DNA of 64,000 nucleotides, taken from positions 1 to 64,000 of the forward strand of contig JACRKC010000112.1 in assembly GCA_016235555.1 (NCBI GenBank), given 5' to 3'. The stretch's first letter is position 1; the number at the start of each line of letters is the position of its first letter. Made by a program: the position numbers and the translations under genes. Source of the DNA: Verrucomicrobiota bacterium. Its GTDB lineage: Bacteria > Verrucomicrobiota > Verrucomicrobiia > Opitutales > Opitutaceae. Of the stretch, positions 25,873 to 43,645 are shown one piece after another. The notes under the pieces are model-generated. The model was given only the letters and a program-made list of their open reading frames with translations. It searched no databases and had not been told where the DNA came from.

Positions 25873-26220
25873 TTAGGTTTTGAGAATCTTGACGCTGGCG
25901 GTGTCGCCAGCGCGGATGGTCTGTTTGGGCGCCACGCTGAGGATCAGGGCCGCGGCGGCGGCGTTGCGAAGGTCGACGAGAAGAACCTCCGCGACCTCCG
26001 TCTGGCCGCGGCTGACACGGCAGACCATGCCCTGGCGCAGGCCGACATCGTAGCCGTGATCGAGCAGGATCAGGTCGGCGACGCGCGTGGGTTGGATGGC
26101 GGCGACGCGCGCAGACGGCGTCGCCGCAAGACCGGGTGACGAATGACCGATGACGAAGGCAATCAGGGCCGCGGGCTTGAGACCGCGGGACCACGATTGA
26201 AATGTTGGAAGATTCGTCAT
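25873..26220 (-). CDS. Small exported protein inserted in the S10 operon
   Basis: A 115-residue protein not recognised as a ribosomal protein. The ATG at 26220 has an upstream GGAGG (about 11 nt away) and gives an N-terminus with a hydrophobic stretch (LKPAALIAFVIGHSSPGLAA) ending in a plausible signal-peptidase site. The mature part (ADLILLDHGYDVGLRQGMVC and SVAPKQTIRAGDTASVKILK) has a beta-rich pattern reminiscent of small periplasmic domains such as the FlgT C-terminal domain; this resemblance is weak. It lies between rpsS and rplV, genes that are normally adjacent, and is co-directional with 44- and 89-bp gaps. Function unknown. Confidence 0.65.
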   Translation of the reverse strand: MTNLPTFQSWSRGLKPAALIAFVIGHSSPGLAATPSARVAAIQPTRVADLILLDHGYDVGLRQGMVCRVSRGQTEVAEVLLVDLRNAAAAALILSVAPKQTIRAGDTASVKILKT

Positions 26221-26264
26221 TCGGAATTCGGCCTCCGCCATTACGCGCGAGCGAAGCGGGCGCG

Positions 26265-26540
26265 TTAGATTTCCTTGCGGGTCATGCCGCCGTGCGCCTT
26301 GAAGATACGCGTGGGCGCGAACTCGCCGAGCTTGTGGCCGACCATGTTCTCGGTGACGTAAACGGCGACGAACGCCTTGCCGTTGTGCACGTTGAACGTG
26401 TGGCCGACGAAATCAGGCGTGATCGTCGAGCGGCGGGACCAGGTTTGAATCGGTTTCTTGGCGCCGGACTTCACGGCCTTTTCGATCTTCTCGAGCAGGT
26501 GGTAGTCGACGAAGAAACCCTTTTTGATGGAACGTGCCAT
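26265..26540 (-). CDS. rpsS: 30S ribosomal protein uS19
   Basis: Head protein (91 residues) with [20 protein letters not shown] and a C-terminal [15 protein letters not shown]. Canonical. 18 bp after rplB. Confidence 0.98.
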   Translation of the reverse strand: MARSIKKGFFVDYHLLEKIEKAVKSGAKKPIQTWSRRSTITPDFVGHTFNVHNGKAFVAVYVTENMVGHKLGEFAPTRIFKAHGGMTRKEI

Positions 26541-26558
26541 GGTGCGAGAGGGGCTGGA

Positions 26559-27425
26559 TTACTTCTGGCCACGCGGCTTGCGGCCGTTGTGGTGGACGAT
26601 GATCTGAGCGTTCGAGGGCTTCGAGCGGCGGCGCGTGACGTAGCCCTTGGCGAGCTGGCCCCACGGCGACACAAGGTGCTGCCGGCCGCCACCACCCTTG
26701 GACTTGCCCTGGCCACCACCGTTCGGGTGATCGACCGGGTTCATCGCCATACCGCGGACGGTCGGGCGGATGCCGAGCCAGCGCTTGCGGCCGGCCTTCC
26801 CGAGGGACTGGAGGTTGTGATCCTCGTTGCCGATTTCGCCGATGGTGGCGCGGCACCGGGCATTGACGGTGCGAAGTTCGCCGGACGGCATCTTGAGCGT
26901 GGCCTTCTCGCCTTCGACGGCGACGAGTTCGAGACTCGCACCGGCGGCGCGGGCGACTTTGGCGCCACGACCGGGGACGAGTTCGACGCAGTGCACGAGG
27001 GTGGACGGCGGGATGAGCGACAGCGGGAAGTTGTTCCCGGTGGTGAAATCGTTCGTCGTCGCCTTGTTTGACGCAAAGATCGTGTCGCCCACCTTCAGGC
27101 CTTTCGGCGCCGGGATGTAGCGTTTCTCGCCGTTGGTGTAGGCGATGAGGGCGATGTTCGACGTGCGGTTCGGATCATACTCGAGGGCCTGCACCTTGGC
27201 GGGCAGGTCGAGGATGTCGCGCCTGAAGTCGATGATGCGGTAGAGCTGCTTATGGCCGCCACCGCGATGGCGCGAGGTCAGGCGGCCGTAGCAATTGCGG
27301 CCACCGGACTTGTGCTTGTGCTCGGTGAGCGCACGCAGGGGGCGCTCCTTCGACAGCTCCGTCTGCTTGTTCAGCGACGTAAAGCGGCCGGCGGGCGTGA
27401 GCGGGCGGAAAGAATGGATAGGCAT
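26559..27425 (-). CDS. rplB: 50S ribosomal protein uL2
   Basis: Large-subunit protein next to the peptidyl-transferase centre (288 residues). The functionally important motif reads [20 protein letters not shown]: the His after Asp is kept, but the usual HPHGGG is HPNGGG, followed by a short Gly/Lys-rich insertion. Otherwise canonical ([20 protein letters not shown] near the N-terminus). Confidence 0.97.
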   Translation of the reverse strand: MPIHSFRPLTPAGRFTSLNKQTELSKERPLRALTEHKHKSGGRNCYGRLTSRHRGGGHKQLYRIIDFRRDILDLPAKVQALEYDPNRTSNIALIAYTNGEKRYIPAPKGLKVGDTIFASNKATTNDFTTGNNFPLSLIPPSTLVHCVELVPGRGAKVARAAGASLELVAVEGEKATLKMPSGELRTVNARCRATIGEIGNEDHNLQSLGKAGRKRWLGIRPTVRGMAMNPVDHPNGGGQGKSKGGGGRQHLVSPWGQLAKGYVTRRRSKPSNAQIIVHHNGRKPRGQK

Positions 27426-27456
27426 GGTGGTGTTTCTCCGGGTGCGACGGGCGCGC

Positions 27457-27738
27457 TTAGACGAGCTCGATCTTGTCGCCGGCCTTGAGCGTCACGATGG
27501 CCTTCTTGTAATCGGAGGTCTGGGACGGCTGGCCGTTGCGGCTGCGCTTGTTCTTGCCGCGGTAGTTCTGGACGTTGACCCGCCGCACGGTGACCTTGAA
27601 GGTCTCCTCGACGGCCTGCGCGATCTGGTGCTTGTTGGCGTCCGGGTAAACCTCGAAGGTATACTGGCCGAGCTCGGCGCTCTGCTTGCTCGCCTTCTCG
27701 GTGAGACGGACGGTCTTGAGGACGCGATGGGCGATCAT
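27457..27738 (-). CDS. rplW: 50S ribosomal protein uL23
   Basis: Exit-tunnel protein that docks trigger factor and SRP (93 residues). The ATG at 27738 overlaps the rplD stop by one base (TAATG), indicating coupling, and gives the expected start (VLKTVRLTEKAS). Longer in-frame starts are rejected because they lie inside rplD. Confidence 0.96.
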   Translation of the reverse strand: MIAHRVLKTVRLTEKASKQSAELGQYTFEVYPDANKHQIAQAVEETFKVTVRRVNVQNYRGKNKRSRNGQPSQTSDYKKAIVTLKAGDKIELV

Positions 27739-28370
27739 TAGTTCTTCCCTCCGTTGACGCGGGCGAGGATGGCCTCGATCGCTTTGGTGCTGACGACGAT
27801 TTTGCGGTATTGCGCGAGGTCGACGGTATTGAGGCTCGCGGCCTCCTGGAAAGTCACGCGGTCGAGGTTGCGGATCGCCTGCTGGACCTCCGGGGCGAAG
27901 GGTGCATCGACGAGGAGCACCTTGCCCTCGGGTGCGACGCGGTTGACGATCTGGCTGGCGAACTTGGTCTTGGCCTGCGCGAATTCCCACTTTTCGATCA
28001 CGGCGATCTCGCCGGCACTCGCGCGGTCAAAGAGCTGGCGGCTGAACGCGAGCTTCTTCACCTTCTCGTTGACCTTCTTCGAATAGTCGCGCGGCTTGGG
28101 GCCGAACACGACGCCACCACCACCCCAGAGCGGCGAACGGCTGGAGCCGGCACGGGCGCGGCCAGTGCCTTTTTGCTTCCACGGCTTCTTGCCACCACCG
28201 CGAACTTCGCCGCGGGTCTTGGTGGAGTGCGTGCCCTGGCGGCGGTTGGCGTTGATGGCGACGATCACTTCCTTCACGGCCTGCAGGCCTTTGTCGCCTT
28301 CGAAGGTCGTGATGCCGAAGTCCTGCTCGGTGCTCGGCGTGCCGTCGGATTTGAAAACTTGGAGCTTCAT
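27738..28370 (-). CDS. rplD: 50S ribosomal protein uL4
   Basis: Tunnel-lining protein, autoregulator of the S10 operon in E. coli (210 residues). The extended loop (RQGTHSTKTRGEVRGGGKKP, then WKQKGTGRARAGSSRSPLWG) is present, as is SRQLFDRASAGE. Normal length. Confidence 0.97.
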   Translation of the reverse strand: MKLQVFKSDGTPSTEQDFGITTFEGDKGLQAVKEVIVAINANRRQGTHSTKTRGEVRGGGKKPWKQKGTGRARAGSSRSPLWGGGGVVFGPKPRDYSKKVNEKVKKLAFSRQLFDRASAGEIAVIEKWEFAQAKTKFASQIVNRVAPEGKVLLVDAPFAPEVQQAIRNLDRVTFQEAASLNTVDLAQYRKIVVSTKAIEAILARVNGGKN

Positions 28371-28388
28371 GTGTGCGGGTCCTCCGGA

Positions 28389-29036
28389 TTACTGCGCCTT
28401 GGGCTGGCCCTTGATGGCGGAGCGGACGATGACGTCGTCGCCGTTGGCGCCGGGAATCGCGCCCTTCACCAGCAGCAGATTCTTGTCGGCGATGATTTTG
28501 ACGAGGCGCAGGTTTTGGACCGTGCGCTTCTCACTGCCCATGTGGCCGGGCATGGACTGGTTTTTCCACGAGCGGCCGGGCGTCTGGCGCATACCGATGG
28601 AGCCGATGCGGCGGTGGAACATCGAACCGTGCGAGGCGGGACCGCCCGCGACGCGCCAGCGGCGGACGACGCCTTGGAAGCCCTTGCCCTTGGTGACGCC
28701 GATGACATCGACCAACTGGCCCTCGGTGAACGCGGTGACGTTGACGACGTCGCCGACCTTGAGCGTGGGGGCGCCAGTGAGGCGGACTTCGCTGAGCACG
28801 CGGGGCGCGACTTCGAGGCCGGCCTTCTTTGCGTGATTCAGTTCACCCTTCGCGGTGTTCTTCGGTTTCTTGGTGGAGAAACCGATCTGGACGGCATTGT
28901 AGCCGTCGGTCTCGGTGGTCTTGACTTGGACGACCGGACAGGGGCCGGCTTCGACCACGGTGACGGGGACCAGGACGTTTTGCGCGTCGTAGACCTGCGT
29001 CATTCCGATCTTCTTACCTAAAATTTCGGAGATCAT
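28389..29036 (-). CDS. rplC: 50S ribosomal protein uL3
   Basis: Early-assembly protein near the peptidyl-transferase centre (215 residues): KIGMTQVYDAQNVLVPVTVV at the N-terminus, GPASHGSMFHRRIGSIGMRQ in the loop that approaches the active site. A 149-bp gap separates it from rpsJ; no gene was seen in that gap. Confidence 0.98.
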   Translation of the reverse strand: MISEILGKKIGMTQVYDAQNVLVPVTVVEAGPCPVVQVKTTETDGYNAVQIGFSTKKPKNTAKGELNHAKKAGLEVAPRVLSEVRLTGAPTLKVGDVVNVTAFTEGQLVDVIGVTKGKGFQGVVRRWRVAGGPASHGSMFHRRIGSIGMRQTPGRSWKNQSMPGHMGSEKRTVQNLRLVKIIADKNLLLVKGAIPGANGDDVIVRSAIKGQPKAQ

Positions 29037-29185
29037 AGGCTAAGTGGTAGGTGGAGGTTAATCCGTTTGGGACGGACCTACTTTAGCGAGGCTTGGCGGT
29101 GCCCGCCGAAGGCGGATGACCCCGAAGGGCACACAAGCGAACCTGCTAACTGTAGATGCTGAAACCCGGGTGCGGAGATTGAGGG

Positions 29186-29494
29186 TTAAACGTTGATGGT
29201 GATGTCCACGCCGGACGGCAGGTTGAGCTTCTTCAGCTCGTCGACCGTCTGTGCGGTGGGTTCGATGATGTCGATGAGACGCTTGTGCGTGCGCGTCTCG
29301 AACTGCTCCATCGACTTCTTGTCGACGTGCGGAGAGCGGTTGACGGAGAGCTTGTCGATGTGCGTCGGCAGCGGGATGGGGCCGGACACGCGCGCGCCGG
29401 AGCGCTTGGCGGTCTCGACAATGTCCTGGGCCGACTGATCGATCACGCGATAGTCGAAGCCCTGGAGTTTGATGCGAATGCGTTGGCCTTTCAT
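29186..29494 (-). CDS. rpsJ: 30S ribosomal protein uS10 / NusE
   Basis: Small-subunit head protein and NusG-binding transcription factor NusE (102 residues). The ATG at 29494 gives the canonical [19 protein letters not shown]; a TTG three codons upstream is less likely. It follows fusA by 20 bp, so the str and S10 operons are fused here without an intervening tuf. Confidence 0.97.
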   Translation of the reverse strand: MKGQRIRIKLQGFDYRVIDQSAQDIVETAKRSGARVSGPIPLPTHIDKLSVNRSPHVDKKSMEQFETRTHKRLIDIIEPTAQTVDELKKLNLPSGVDITINV

Positions 29495-29514
29495 GGCGGA
29501 CAAAGAACGAAGTT

Positions 29515-31710
29515 TTAGGTGCGCGCCGGAGCCTTCGAGGAAGTCTCGACGATTTTGGTGAGGAGCGAGTTCGGAACCTGCTCAAAGTGCGACGGCGTGA
29601 TCGAAGCGGACGCGCGGCCCTTGGAGAGGGAGCGGATGTCCGTCACGTAGCCGAAGAGCGTCTCAAGCGGGATGTGGCAGTTGACGATGCAGGCGCCGGC
29701 CTTGTTCTCCATGCCCTGGATCGTGCCGCGGCGGCGGTTCACGTCGCCCATGAGATCGCCCTGGTATTCCTCGGGGGTGGTGATTTCCACGTGCATGATC
29801 GGCTCGAGGAGGATCGGATGGGCCTTCTTCATCGCTTCCTTGAGCGCGAAGATGCCGGCCATCTTGAACGCAAGCTCCGACGAGTCGACCTCGTGGAACG
29901 AGCCGTCGACGATGCGCACGATGACGTCGACCACCGGATAACCGGCAACAACGCCATTGTTGGCGCCTTCGAGAATGCCTTCGGTCGCGGGCTTGATGAA
30001 CTCCTTCGGAATGACGCCGCCGACGATTTCGTTGACGACTTCGACCCCCTTGCCCTTGACGTTCGGCTCGAGCTTGACGCACACGTGGCCGTATTGGCCC
30101 TTGCCGCCCGACTGGCGGATGAACTTGCCCTCGCCGTCCGCGTGCTTGAGCACGGTCTCGCGATAGGCGATCTGCGGCTTGCCGGCGGTGGCCTCGACCT
30201 TGAACTCGCGCTTCATGCGGTCACGGATGATGTCGAGGTGCAGTTCGCCCATGCCGGCGAGAATGGTCTGGCCGGTGTCCGGATCGGTCTTGACGCGCAG
30301 GGTTGGATCCTCCGCGACAAGGCGCTGGAGCGCGGTGCCCATCTTTTCCTGATCGCCCTTCGAGTTCGGCTCGATGGACATCGAGATGACGGGCTCGGGG
30401 AATGACGGCGGCTCGAGGCGGATGTCGAAATCCTCGTCGCACAGGGTGTCGCCGGTGATCACGTCCTTGATGCCAACGAGGGCACAGATGTCACCCGCAT
30501 AGGCGACATCGATCTCCTCCCGGTCCATCGCGCGCATGAGCACAAGGCGCGAGAGACGCTCGCTGCGGCGCGTGCGCGGATTATAGAGTGACATGCCCTT
30601 CTTGAGCTGGCCGGTGTAAACGCGGTAGAACACGATGCGGCCGACGAAGGCGTCGTTCCAGAGCTTGAAGGCGAGGCCGGCGACCTTGCTCTTGTCTTCG
30701 ACGACGGCGGCCACTTCCTGGCCGTCGCTGTCCTGCCCCTTCATCGGAGGAACGTCGATCGGGTTCGGGAGGTAGTTGACGACGCAGTCGAGCAGGCGTT
30801 GCACGCCCTTCTTCTTGAACGCCGAGCCGGGGACGACGCCGGTGAACTGGAGCGAGATGGTCGCCTTGCGGACACCGAGCATCAGCTCGTTGACGGAGAT
30901 TTCTTCGCCACCGAGGTATTTTTCCGCGATGACATCGTCGAAGTCGGAGACGGCCTCGATGAGCTTGTCCCGATATTCCTTCGACTGCTCCACCATCTCA
31001 GCCGGAATCGGCATCGTCTTCGGACTCATCCCGAGCGGATCCTTCGCGTCCTCCTCAAAGGAGTAGGCGACATTCTGCACGAGATCGATCAGGCCGGAGA
31101 AATTCTCCTCCTTGCCGATCGGCAGGAAGATCGGATGCGCGTTGGCCTTGAGCTTCTCGCGCATCTCGGAGACGGCGCGGTAGAAGTCGGCCCCCGTGCG
31201 GTCCATCTTGTTGACGAACGCGATGCGCGGCACGCGATACTTGTTGGCCTGCCGCCACACGGTCTCGGACTGCGGCTGCACGCCGGCGACCGCGCAGAAC
31301 ACCGCCACCGCCCCGTCGAGCACGCGGAGGGAGCGCTCGACCTCGGCCGTGAAGTCGACGTGTCCGGGCGTGTCGATGATGTTGATACGCTGTTTGATTC
31401 CCTTCCACGGGCCGCACGAGGCGTTCCACGCGCAGGAAATGGCGGCGGCGGTGATCGTGATGCCGCGCTCGCGTTCCTGCTCCATCCAGTCGGTCACCGT
31501 GGTGCCTTCGTGGACTTCACCCATCTTGTGGACGGCGCCGGAGTAGAAGAGAATGCGCTCGGTGGTGGTCGTCTTGCCGGCGTCGATATGCGCGGCGATG
31601 CCGATGTTGCGCGTCCATTCGAGCGGAAACGGACGATCCTTGGCGTTGACGGGCGAGATCTTCGCCTTGTCGGTGACGACAGTAATGACAGGTGCGGCGG
31701 CAGCAGACAT
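29515..31710 (-). CDS. fusA: Elongation factor G
   Basis: Translocase GTPase of 731 residues, slightly longer than usual because of an N-terminal lead of about 30 residues. G1 [19 protein letters not shown], switch [17 protein letters not shown]3 DTPGHVDFT and G4 NKMD are all canonical. Domain IV and V motifs ([25 protein letters not shown]) are intact. 20-bp gaps on both sides. Confidence 0.98.
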   Translation of the reverse strand: MSAAAAPVITVVTDKAKISPVNAKDRPFPLEWTRNIGIAAHIDAGKTTTTERILFYSGAVHKMGEVHEGTTVTDWMEQERERGITITAAAISCAWNASCGPWKGIKQRINIIDTPGHVDFTAEVERSLRVLDGAVAVFCAVAGVQPQSETVWRQANKYRVPRIAFVNKMDRTGADFYRAVSEMREKLKANAHPIFLPIGKEENFSGLIDLVQNVAYSFEEDAKDPLGMSPKTMPIPAEMVEQSKEYRDKLIEAVSDFDDVIAEKYLGGEEISVNELMLGVRKATISLQFTGVVPGSAFKKKGVQRLLDCVVNYLPNPIDVPPMKGQDSDGQEVAAVVEDKSKVAGLAFKLWNDAFVGRIVFYRVYTGQLKKGMSLYNPRTRRSERLSRLVLMRAMDREEIDVAYAGDICALVGIKDVITGDTLCDEDFDIRLEPPSFPEPVISMSIEPNSKGDQEKMGTALQRLVAEDPTLRVKTDPDTGQTILAGMGELHLDIIRDRMKREFKVEATAGKPQIAYRETVLKHADGEGKFIRQSGGKGQYGHVCVKLEPNVKGKGVEVVNEIVGGVIPKEFIKPATEGILEGANNGVVAGYPVVDVIVRIVDGSFHEVDSSELAFKMAGIFALKEAMKKAHPILLEPIMHVEITTPEEYQGDLMGDVNRRRGTIQGMENKAGACIVNCHIPLETLFGYVTDIRSLSKGRASASITPSHFEQVPNSLLTKIVETSSKAPART

Positions 31711-31730
31711 TTTACGCGGGACTGGACTGG

Positions 31731-32204
31731 TTACCAGCGGAGGTGGGCGAAGGCGCGATTGGCCTGGGCCATCTTATGGGTGTCTTCCTTCTTCTTCACG
31801 ACCGTGCCCGTGTTGTTGTAGGCGTCGATGATCTCGGCGGCGAGGGCGTCCTTCATGGGGATCCCCTTGCGACCGGTCGCGGCGGCGACCATCCAGCGCA
31901 GCGCGAGCGACTCCTGCCGCTCGAACGAAATCTCCACCGGCACCTGATAGGTGGCGCCACCGACGCGGCGGCTTTTCACCTCGAGACGCGGACGCGCATT
32001 TTCGAGCGCACCGAGCATGAGATCAACGGGATCACCCTTCTCGAGTTTTTCGGAGACTTTCTCGAACGCGCCGTAGACGATGCGCTGGGCGAGGTTCTTC
32101 TTTCCGCCTTTCATGATGACGTTGACGAGGCGCGCAACGAGCGGGCTCTTGTAACGGGCATCCGGGATAACCTGGCGTTTTTCGGCTCTGTGACGGCGTG
32201 ACAT
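31731..32204 (-). CDS. rpsG: 30S ribosomal protein uS7
   Basis: Head-assembly protein (157 residues), also the str-operon repressor in E. coli. [20 protein letters not shown] and the beta-hairpin [20 protein letters not shown] are canonical. Confidence 0.98.
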   Translation of the reverse strand: MSRRHRAEKRQVIPDARYKSPLVARLVNVIMKGGKKNLAQRIVYGAFEKVSEKLEKGDPVDLMLGALENARPRLEVKSRRVGGATYQVPVEISFERQESLALRWMVAAATGRKGIPMKDALAAEIIDAYNNTGTVVKKKEDTHKMAQANRAFAHLRW

Positions 32205-32232
32205 GGCGAGATGGTGTTAGAAAAGAACGGTA

Positions 32233-32613
32233 TTACTTGGCGGCTTTCGGGCGCTTGACACCGTATTTGGAGCGGGAGCGGCGGCGTTTCTCGACACCGG
32301 TCGCGTCGAGCGTGCCGCGGACGATGTGGTAGCGGACGCCGGGAAGGTCCTTCACCCGACCGCCGCGCACCAACACAATCGAGTGCTCCTGCAAATTGTG
32401 GCCCTCGTCGGGGATGTAGGAGATGACTTCGTTGCCATTCGTGAGACGAACCTTCGCGACTTTGCGGATGGCGGAGTTCGGCTTCTTCGGGGTGCGGGTC
32501 ATGACCTGCACACACACGCCACGACGGAAAGGATTGCCCGCCAAAGCCGGAGACTTCGACTTGATCCGCATCTTGCGGCGGCCTTTGCGCACGAGTTGGT
32601 TGATGGTTGGCAT
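32233..32613 (-). CDS. rpsL: 30S ribosomal protein uS12
   Basis: Decoding-centre protein of 126 residues. The ATG at 32613 gives [16 protein letters not shown]. The loops that determine streptomycin response read [11 protein letters not shown] and [13 protein letters not shown], so the Lys residues mutated in resistant strains are wild type. First gene of the str operon; its promoter must lie in the gap to the left of the rpoC terminators. Confidence 0.98.
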   Translation of the reverse strand: MPTINQLVRKGRRKMRIKSKSPALAGNPFRRGVCVQVMTRTPKKPNSAIRKVAKVRLTNGNEVISYIPDEGHNLQEHSIVLVRGGRVKDLPGVRYHIVRGTLDATGVEKRRRSRSKYGVKRPKAAK

Positions 32614-32884
32614 ACGAGAGGGTTGAAAGTTACGGAGAGAGAATTGGCGAAAAGGGGAGAACGCTACCTTGCGCCAAATGCTCGGCAAGAACTTTTTGGC
32701 GAAAACTAGCTTGTCTCGCAAAAACCGGCTTCAGGCCGGCTTCGCGGAGGGAAAAAAAGCGTTCACCGGCCGGAGCCGACAACGCGCAGGAGGTGGGAGA
32801 AAAGAGGGCCGAAATTTGCGGCAAAAAAAAAGAACTCAAGCAGAATCCCGGTCTCGGGGCAGAAAGTTGTGCACCGCTCGGGCA

Positions 32885-32916
32885 CAAAAAAAACGCCCGG
32901 TCAAAAGACCGGGCGT
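32885..32916 (-). terminator. Second terminator downstream of rpoC
   Basis: Stem ACGCCCGGTC/GACCGGGCGT (32893-32902, 32907-32916) with a 4-nt loop. On the minus strand it is followed by eight or more T residues. Confidence 0.88.
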
Positions 32917-33033
32917 AAAACTCCATGGAGCTAGGCTCTACATGGCGTTTTTGGCGGGAGGGATGCGTAACGTGGCACAGCATCACTCGATTACAAGGAG
33001 GAGTTATTCACAGGTTATTCCCTTCGCCTCCTC

Positions 33034-33071
33034 GAAAAAAAAGAAGCCGCGAACGAGAGTTCGCGGCTTCT
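33034..33071 (-). terminator. First terminator downstream of rpoC
   Basis: Perfect 13-bp stem (33042-33054, 33059-33071), 4-nt loop, and a run of eight T on the minus strand after the stem. It lies 22 bp after the rpoC stop codon. Confidence 0.92.
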
Positions 33072-33093
33072 GAAATGAAAAACAGCAGTGCGG

Positions 33094-37227
<4,134 letters not shown>

Positions 37228-37279
37228 GTTAAAGGCTCCGTGAATTTGTTCGTGAAAGGGAAACGACGCGGGCTCCGGC

Positions 37280-41059
<3,780 letters not shown>

Positions 41060-41237
41060 GAGAGTTCCCGATGGAAGGTGAAGGGCGGAGAGAACGGAGC
41101 GCGGCGCTCAACGCGCAGCGCGGGAGTCAAACGAAAGAACGATTGGAAAAAGGGCAAAGGACAGGCCGCGCATTGGCACGGCCTGCCCCGAACATAACGG
41201 AAGTTTTGCGAATGAAATCGCCAAGCTTCGCGCGGGC

Positions 41238-41624
41238 TTACTTGAGCTCGACCTTGGCGCCGGCGGCCTCGAGCTTCTTCTTGATTTCCTCGGCCTCGGC
41301 CTTGGGGGCGTTCTCCTTGACGTTCTTCGGCGCGCCCTCGACGAGATCCTTGGCTTCCTTGAGGCCCAAGCCGGTGATGGCGCGGACTTCCTTGATGACG
41401 CCGATCTTGTTCGCGCCGGCCTCCTTGAGGACGACGGTGAACTCGGTCTGCGCTTCGGCGGCCGGAGCGGCCGCGGCGGCAGCGCCACCCGCCGGGGCGG
41501 CGGCGACGGCAGCGGCGGCGGACACGCCCCACTTGGCTTCGAGATCTTTGACGAGGGCGGCGAGTTCGAGGACGGGCTGCGCGGACAGCCACTCGATGAC
41601 TTGGTCTTTGGTGATGTTGCTCAT
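41238..41624 (-). CDS. rplL: 50S ribosomal protein bL12
   Basis: Stalk protein that recruits translation GTPases (128 residues). The N-terminal dimerisation domain, an Ala/Gly-rich hinge (about residues 38-55) and the C-terminal domain ([20 protein letters not shown]) are clear. A strong AAGGAG Shine-Dalgarno lies 8 nt before the ATG, fitting the high stoichiometry of this protein. Confidence 0.98.
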   Translation of the reverse strand: MSNITKDQVIEWLSAQPVLELAALVKDLEAKWGVSAAAAVAAAPAGGAAAAAAPAAEAQTEFTVVLKEAGANKIGVIKEVRAITGLGLKEAKDLVEGAPKNVKENAPKAEAEEIKKKLEAAGAKVELK

Positions 41625-41769
41625 GATGACTTCTCCTTGGGCGGGCTAGCGGTCTCGGGAGGTGAGACACGTTTAAGAGACGTATCCCCTAGCCTGCCTC
41701 GTTGGATGATTCTTCCCCGGCTTGCGCCGGAAAAACGGGTTTTCGGTTTTAAGGTGGAGGGAACGACGC

Positions 41770-42267
41770 TCAGGCCGCGGGAGCCGCGGGCTGCTCCTTT
41801 TTGACCCTGGCGTCGAGCACACGGACAAAGGCCGCGGCATTGCTCTTGAGGAGGCCGAGCAGTTGCGCGCGGAGCGCGTCGAACGACGGCAGATCGGCGA
41901 TCTTGGCGAGGTCGGCGGCGCTGATGAGCTTCTTGTCCATCACGCCTACCTTCACTTCGAGCTTCTGCTTTTCCTTGAAGAATTCCTTCAGGACTTTGGC
42001 GACGCCCGCGGAGTTCTTGCCGCCAACGACAATGGCCGTCGGGCCGGTGAGCGACGCATCGAGTTCGGGCAGGCCGAGGGCCTTGGCCGCGACGCGCAGC
42101 GAGCTGTTCTTCACGACGTGGAACTCGGCCTTCTCGGCGTCGAGTTTCTTGCGGAGGTCGGCGACGTCGGCGACGGTGACCTTCGTGAAGTTGGCGAGGA
42201 TGACGTAATCGGACTTCTTGAGGTGAGTCTCGACTTCGGAAATCAGGTATTGTTTTTCGGCTCTCAT
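41770..42267 (-). CDS. rplJ: 50S ribosomal protein uL10
   Basis: Stalk base protein that binds 23S rRNA and bL12 dimers (165 residues). The N-terminal domain includes SDYVILANFTKVTVADVADL; the C-terminal helix bears the bL12-binding region and a short Ala/Pro tail. It lies 11 bp after rplA and 145 bp before rplL. Confidence 0.96.
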   Translation of the reverse strand: MRAEKQYLISEVETHLKKSDYVILANFTKVTVADVADLRKKLDAEKAEFHVVKNSSLRVAAKALGLPELDASLTGPTAIVVGGKNSAGVAKVLKEFFKEKQKLEVKVGVMDKKLISAADLAKIADLPSFDALRAQLLGLLKSNAAAFVRVLDARVKKEQPAAPAA

Positions 42268-42278
42268 GGTCGGGCTCC

Positions 42279-42977
42279 TCAGTATTTCGAATATTCGGTG
42301 GACGCGATCTTCACTCCCGGGCTCATGCTCGACGACAGGTGCACGCTCTTGATGAACACGCCGCCCTTGAAGGTGTTGGGCTTGGCCTTGCCTACGGCTT
42401 CGAGGACCGCGGCGGCATTTTCGAGGATCTGCGCGGACGTGAACGAACGCTTGCCGACGCCGACGCCGATGTTGGCGGTCTTGTCCATCTTGAACTCCAC
42501 GCGGCCGGCCTTCACGGCCTTGATGCCGGCGGCGATGTCGTCGGTGACGGTGCCCGCCTTGGGATTGGGCATGAGGCCCTTGGGGCCGAGGATGCGGGCG
42601 AGGGTGCGGACCTGCTTCATCGCCTCGTTGGTCGCGATCGCGACATCGAAGTCGAGCCAGCCGTCCTGGATTTTCTTCATCAGGTCGGCGAGACCGGCTT
42701 CATCAGCACCGGCGTCGAGGGCCTTCTTCGCATCGTCGGTGAAGACGATCACGCGGACCTTCTTGCCGGAGCCGTTCGGGAGCGGCGTGGTGCCGCGCAC
42801 GTTCTGCTCGCCGGACGCGGCGTCGACGCCGAGGCGGAACGAGAGTTCGATGGTCTCGTCGAACTTGGTCTTCGGGAATTTCGCGAGGATTTCAACCGCG
42901 TCCTTCAACGGGTATTCCTGCGTGAGATCGGCGACCTTGAGGGCGCCGCGGTAGCGTTTGCTGTGGGTTTTTGCCAT
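42279..42977 (-). CDS. rplA: 50S ribosomal protein uL1
   Basis: L1-stalk protein that assists release of E-site tRNA, and an operon autoregulator in E. coli (232 residues). Signature region GPKGLMPNPKAGTVTDDI is present. A 140-bp gap to rplK contains a perfect GTAG/CTAC palindrome. Confidence 0.98.
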   Translation of the reverse strand: MAKTHSKRYRGALKVADLTQEYPLKDAVEILAKFPKTKFDETIELSFRLGVDAASGEQNVRGTTPLPNGSGKKVRVIVFTDDAKKALDAGADEAGLADLMKKIQDGWLDFDVAIATNEAMKQVRTLARILGPKGLMPNPKAGTVTDDIAAGIKAVKAGRVEFKMDKTANIGVGVGKRSFTSAQILENAAAVLEAVGKAKPNTFKGGVFIKSVHLSSSMSPGVKIASTEYSKY

Positions 42978-43047
42978 GTGGACTCCTTGCGGTGCGAACG
43001 CGCCGTGAAGGCGCTCCCGCGGTGAGTTTTCGTTGTTTTTGCTTTTC

Positions 43048-43095
43048 GTAGGTCGGGGTTTATCCCCGACATGTCGGGGATAAACCCCGACCTAC
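43048..43095. repeat. Perfect 48-bp GTAG/CTAC BIME between rplK and rplA
   Basis: Two 23-nt arms are exact reverse complements with a 2-nt centre (AT). Each arm is GTAG plus hairpin GTCGGGG-tttat-CCCCGAC. It lies 22 bp after the rplK stop, inside the rplKA transcript. Confidence 0.88.
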
Positions 43096-43117
43096 AAAAT
43101 TCGTTTCGTGGGGCTAG

Positions 43118-43543
43118 TTAGTCGACGACCTCGATGCCCATGTTGCGGGCGGTGCCGGCGATGATCTTGATCCCGGCGGCCTCATCCTTGGCGTTCATGT
43201 CGTTCTTCTTGATTTTCCAGATCTCGGCGCACTGCTTCTTGGTGACCTTGCCGACCTTGTCCTGGTTGGGTTTGGCGGAGCCACTGGCGATGTTGGCGGC
43301 CTTCTTGAGGAGGACGCTCGCGGGCGGCGACTTGAGGATGAACGTGAAGCTCTTGTCGGTGTAGACCGTGATGACCACCGGCAGGATCATGCCGTTCTGG
43401 TCCTTGGTGCGGGCGTTAAAGTCCTTGCAGAACGCCATGATGTTGACGCCTTGCGCGCCGAGCGCGGGGCCGACCGGGGGCGCGGGATTCGCGGCGCCGG
43501 CGGGCAACTGGAGGCGGATGTAACCTTGGATCTTCTTAGCCAT
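43118..43543 (-). CDS. rplK: 50S ribosomal protein uL11
   Basis: GTPase-centre protein (141 residues). The ATG at 43543 gives [20 protein letters not shown]; longer starts extend into repeat sequence. The Pro-rich N-terminal helix region ([19 protein letters not shown]) is canonical. It follows nusG by 102 bp. Confidence 0.98.
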   Translation of the reverse strand: MAKKIQGYIRLQLPAGAANPAPPVGPALGAQGVNIMAFCKDFNARTKDQNGMILPVVITVYTDKSFTFILKSPPASVLLKKAANIASGSAKPNQDKVGKVTKKQCAEIWKIKKNDMNAKDEAAGIKIIAGTARNMGIEVVD

Positions 43544-43566
43544 GTGAACCTGTCTTTCGGATATGT

Positions 43567-43640
43567 GATTTATGATTTTGAGATTCTTGATTCCGATTTC
43601 GCGAGAGGCGCGGGAAACCATGAATCGCCAATCATCGATC
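43567..43640. repeat. GATNNNN-unit inverted repeat (nusG-rplK gap)
   Basis: A weaker relative of 19281-19365. The left arm 43567-43586 and right arm 43622-43640 pair imperfectly and are made of units beginning GAT (GATTTAT, GATTTTG; GATCGAT, GATTGGC, GATTCAT on the opposite strand). Confidence 0.6.
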
Positions 43641-43645
43641 GGAAA

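Larger units (their letters stand above)
32614..33093. other. 480-bp region: rpoC terminators and rpsL leader
   Basis: Contains two rho-independent terminators for the leftward rpoBC transcript (33034-33071 and 32885-32916). The remaining 270 bp before rpsL is the likely str-operon promoter and leader; it is A-rich and carries short TTTGGCG/CGCCAAA repeats. No convincing gene and no clear -35/-10 pair were identified. Confidence 0.7.

Noticed and set aside
29037-29185. Possible small gene between rplC and rpsJ
   Set aside because: Frames here give only Arg/Pro-rich sequence without a ribosome site; treated as a spacer.
41060-41237. rplL-rpoB gap hairpin (about 41163-41190) as a definite attenuator
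   Set aside because: Stem is present but the T-run is interrupted; position fits attenuation, evidence is too weak for a feature.
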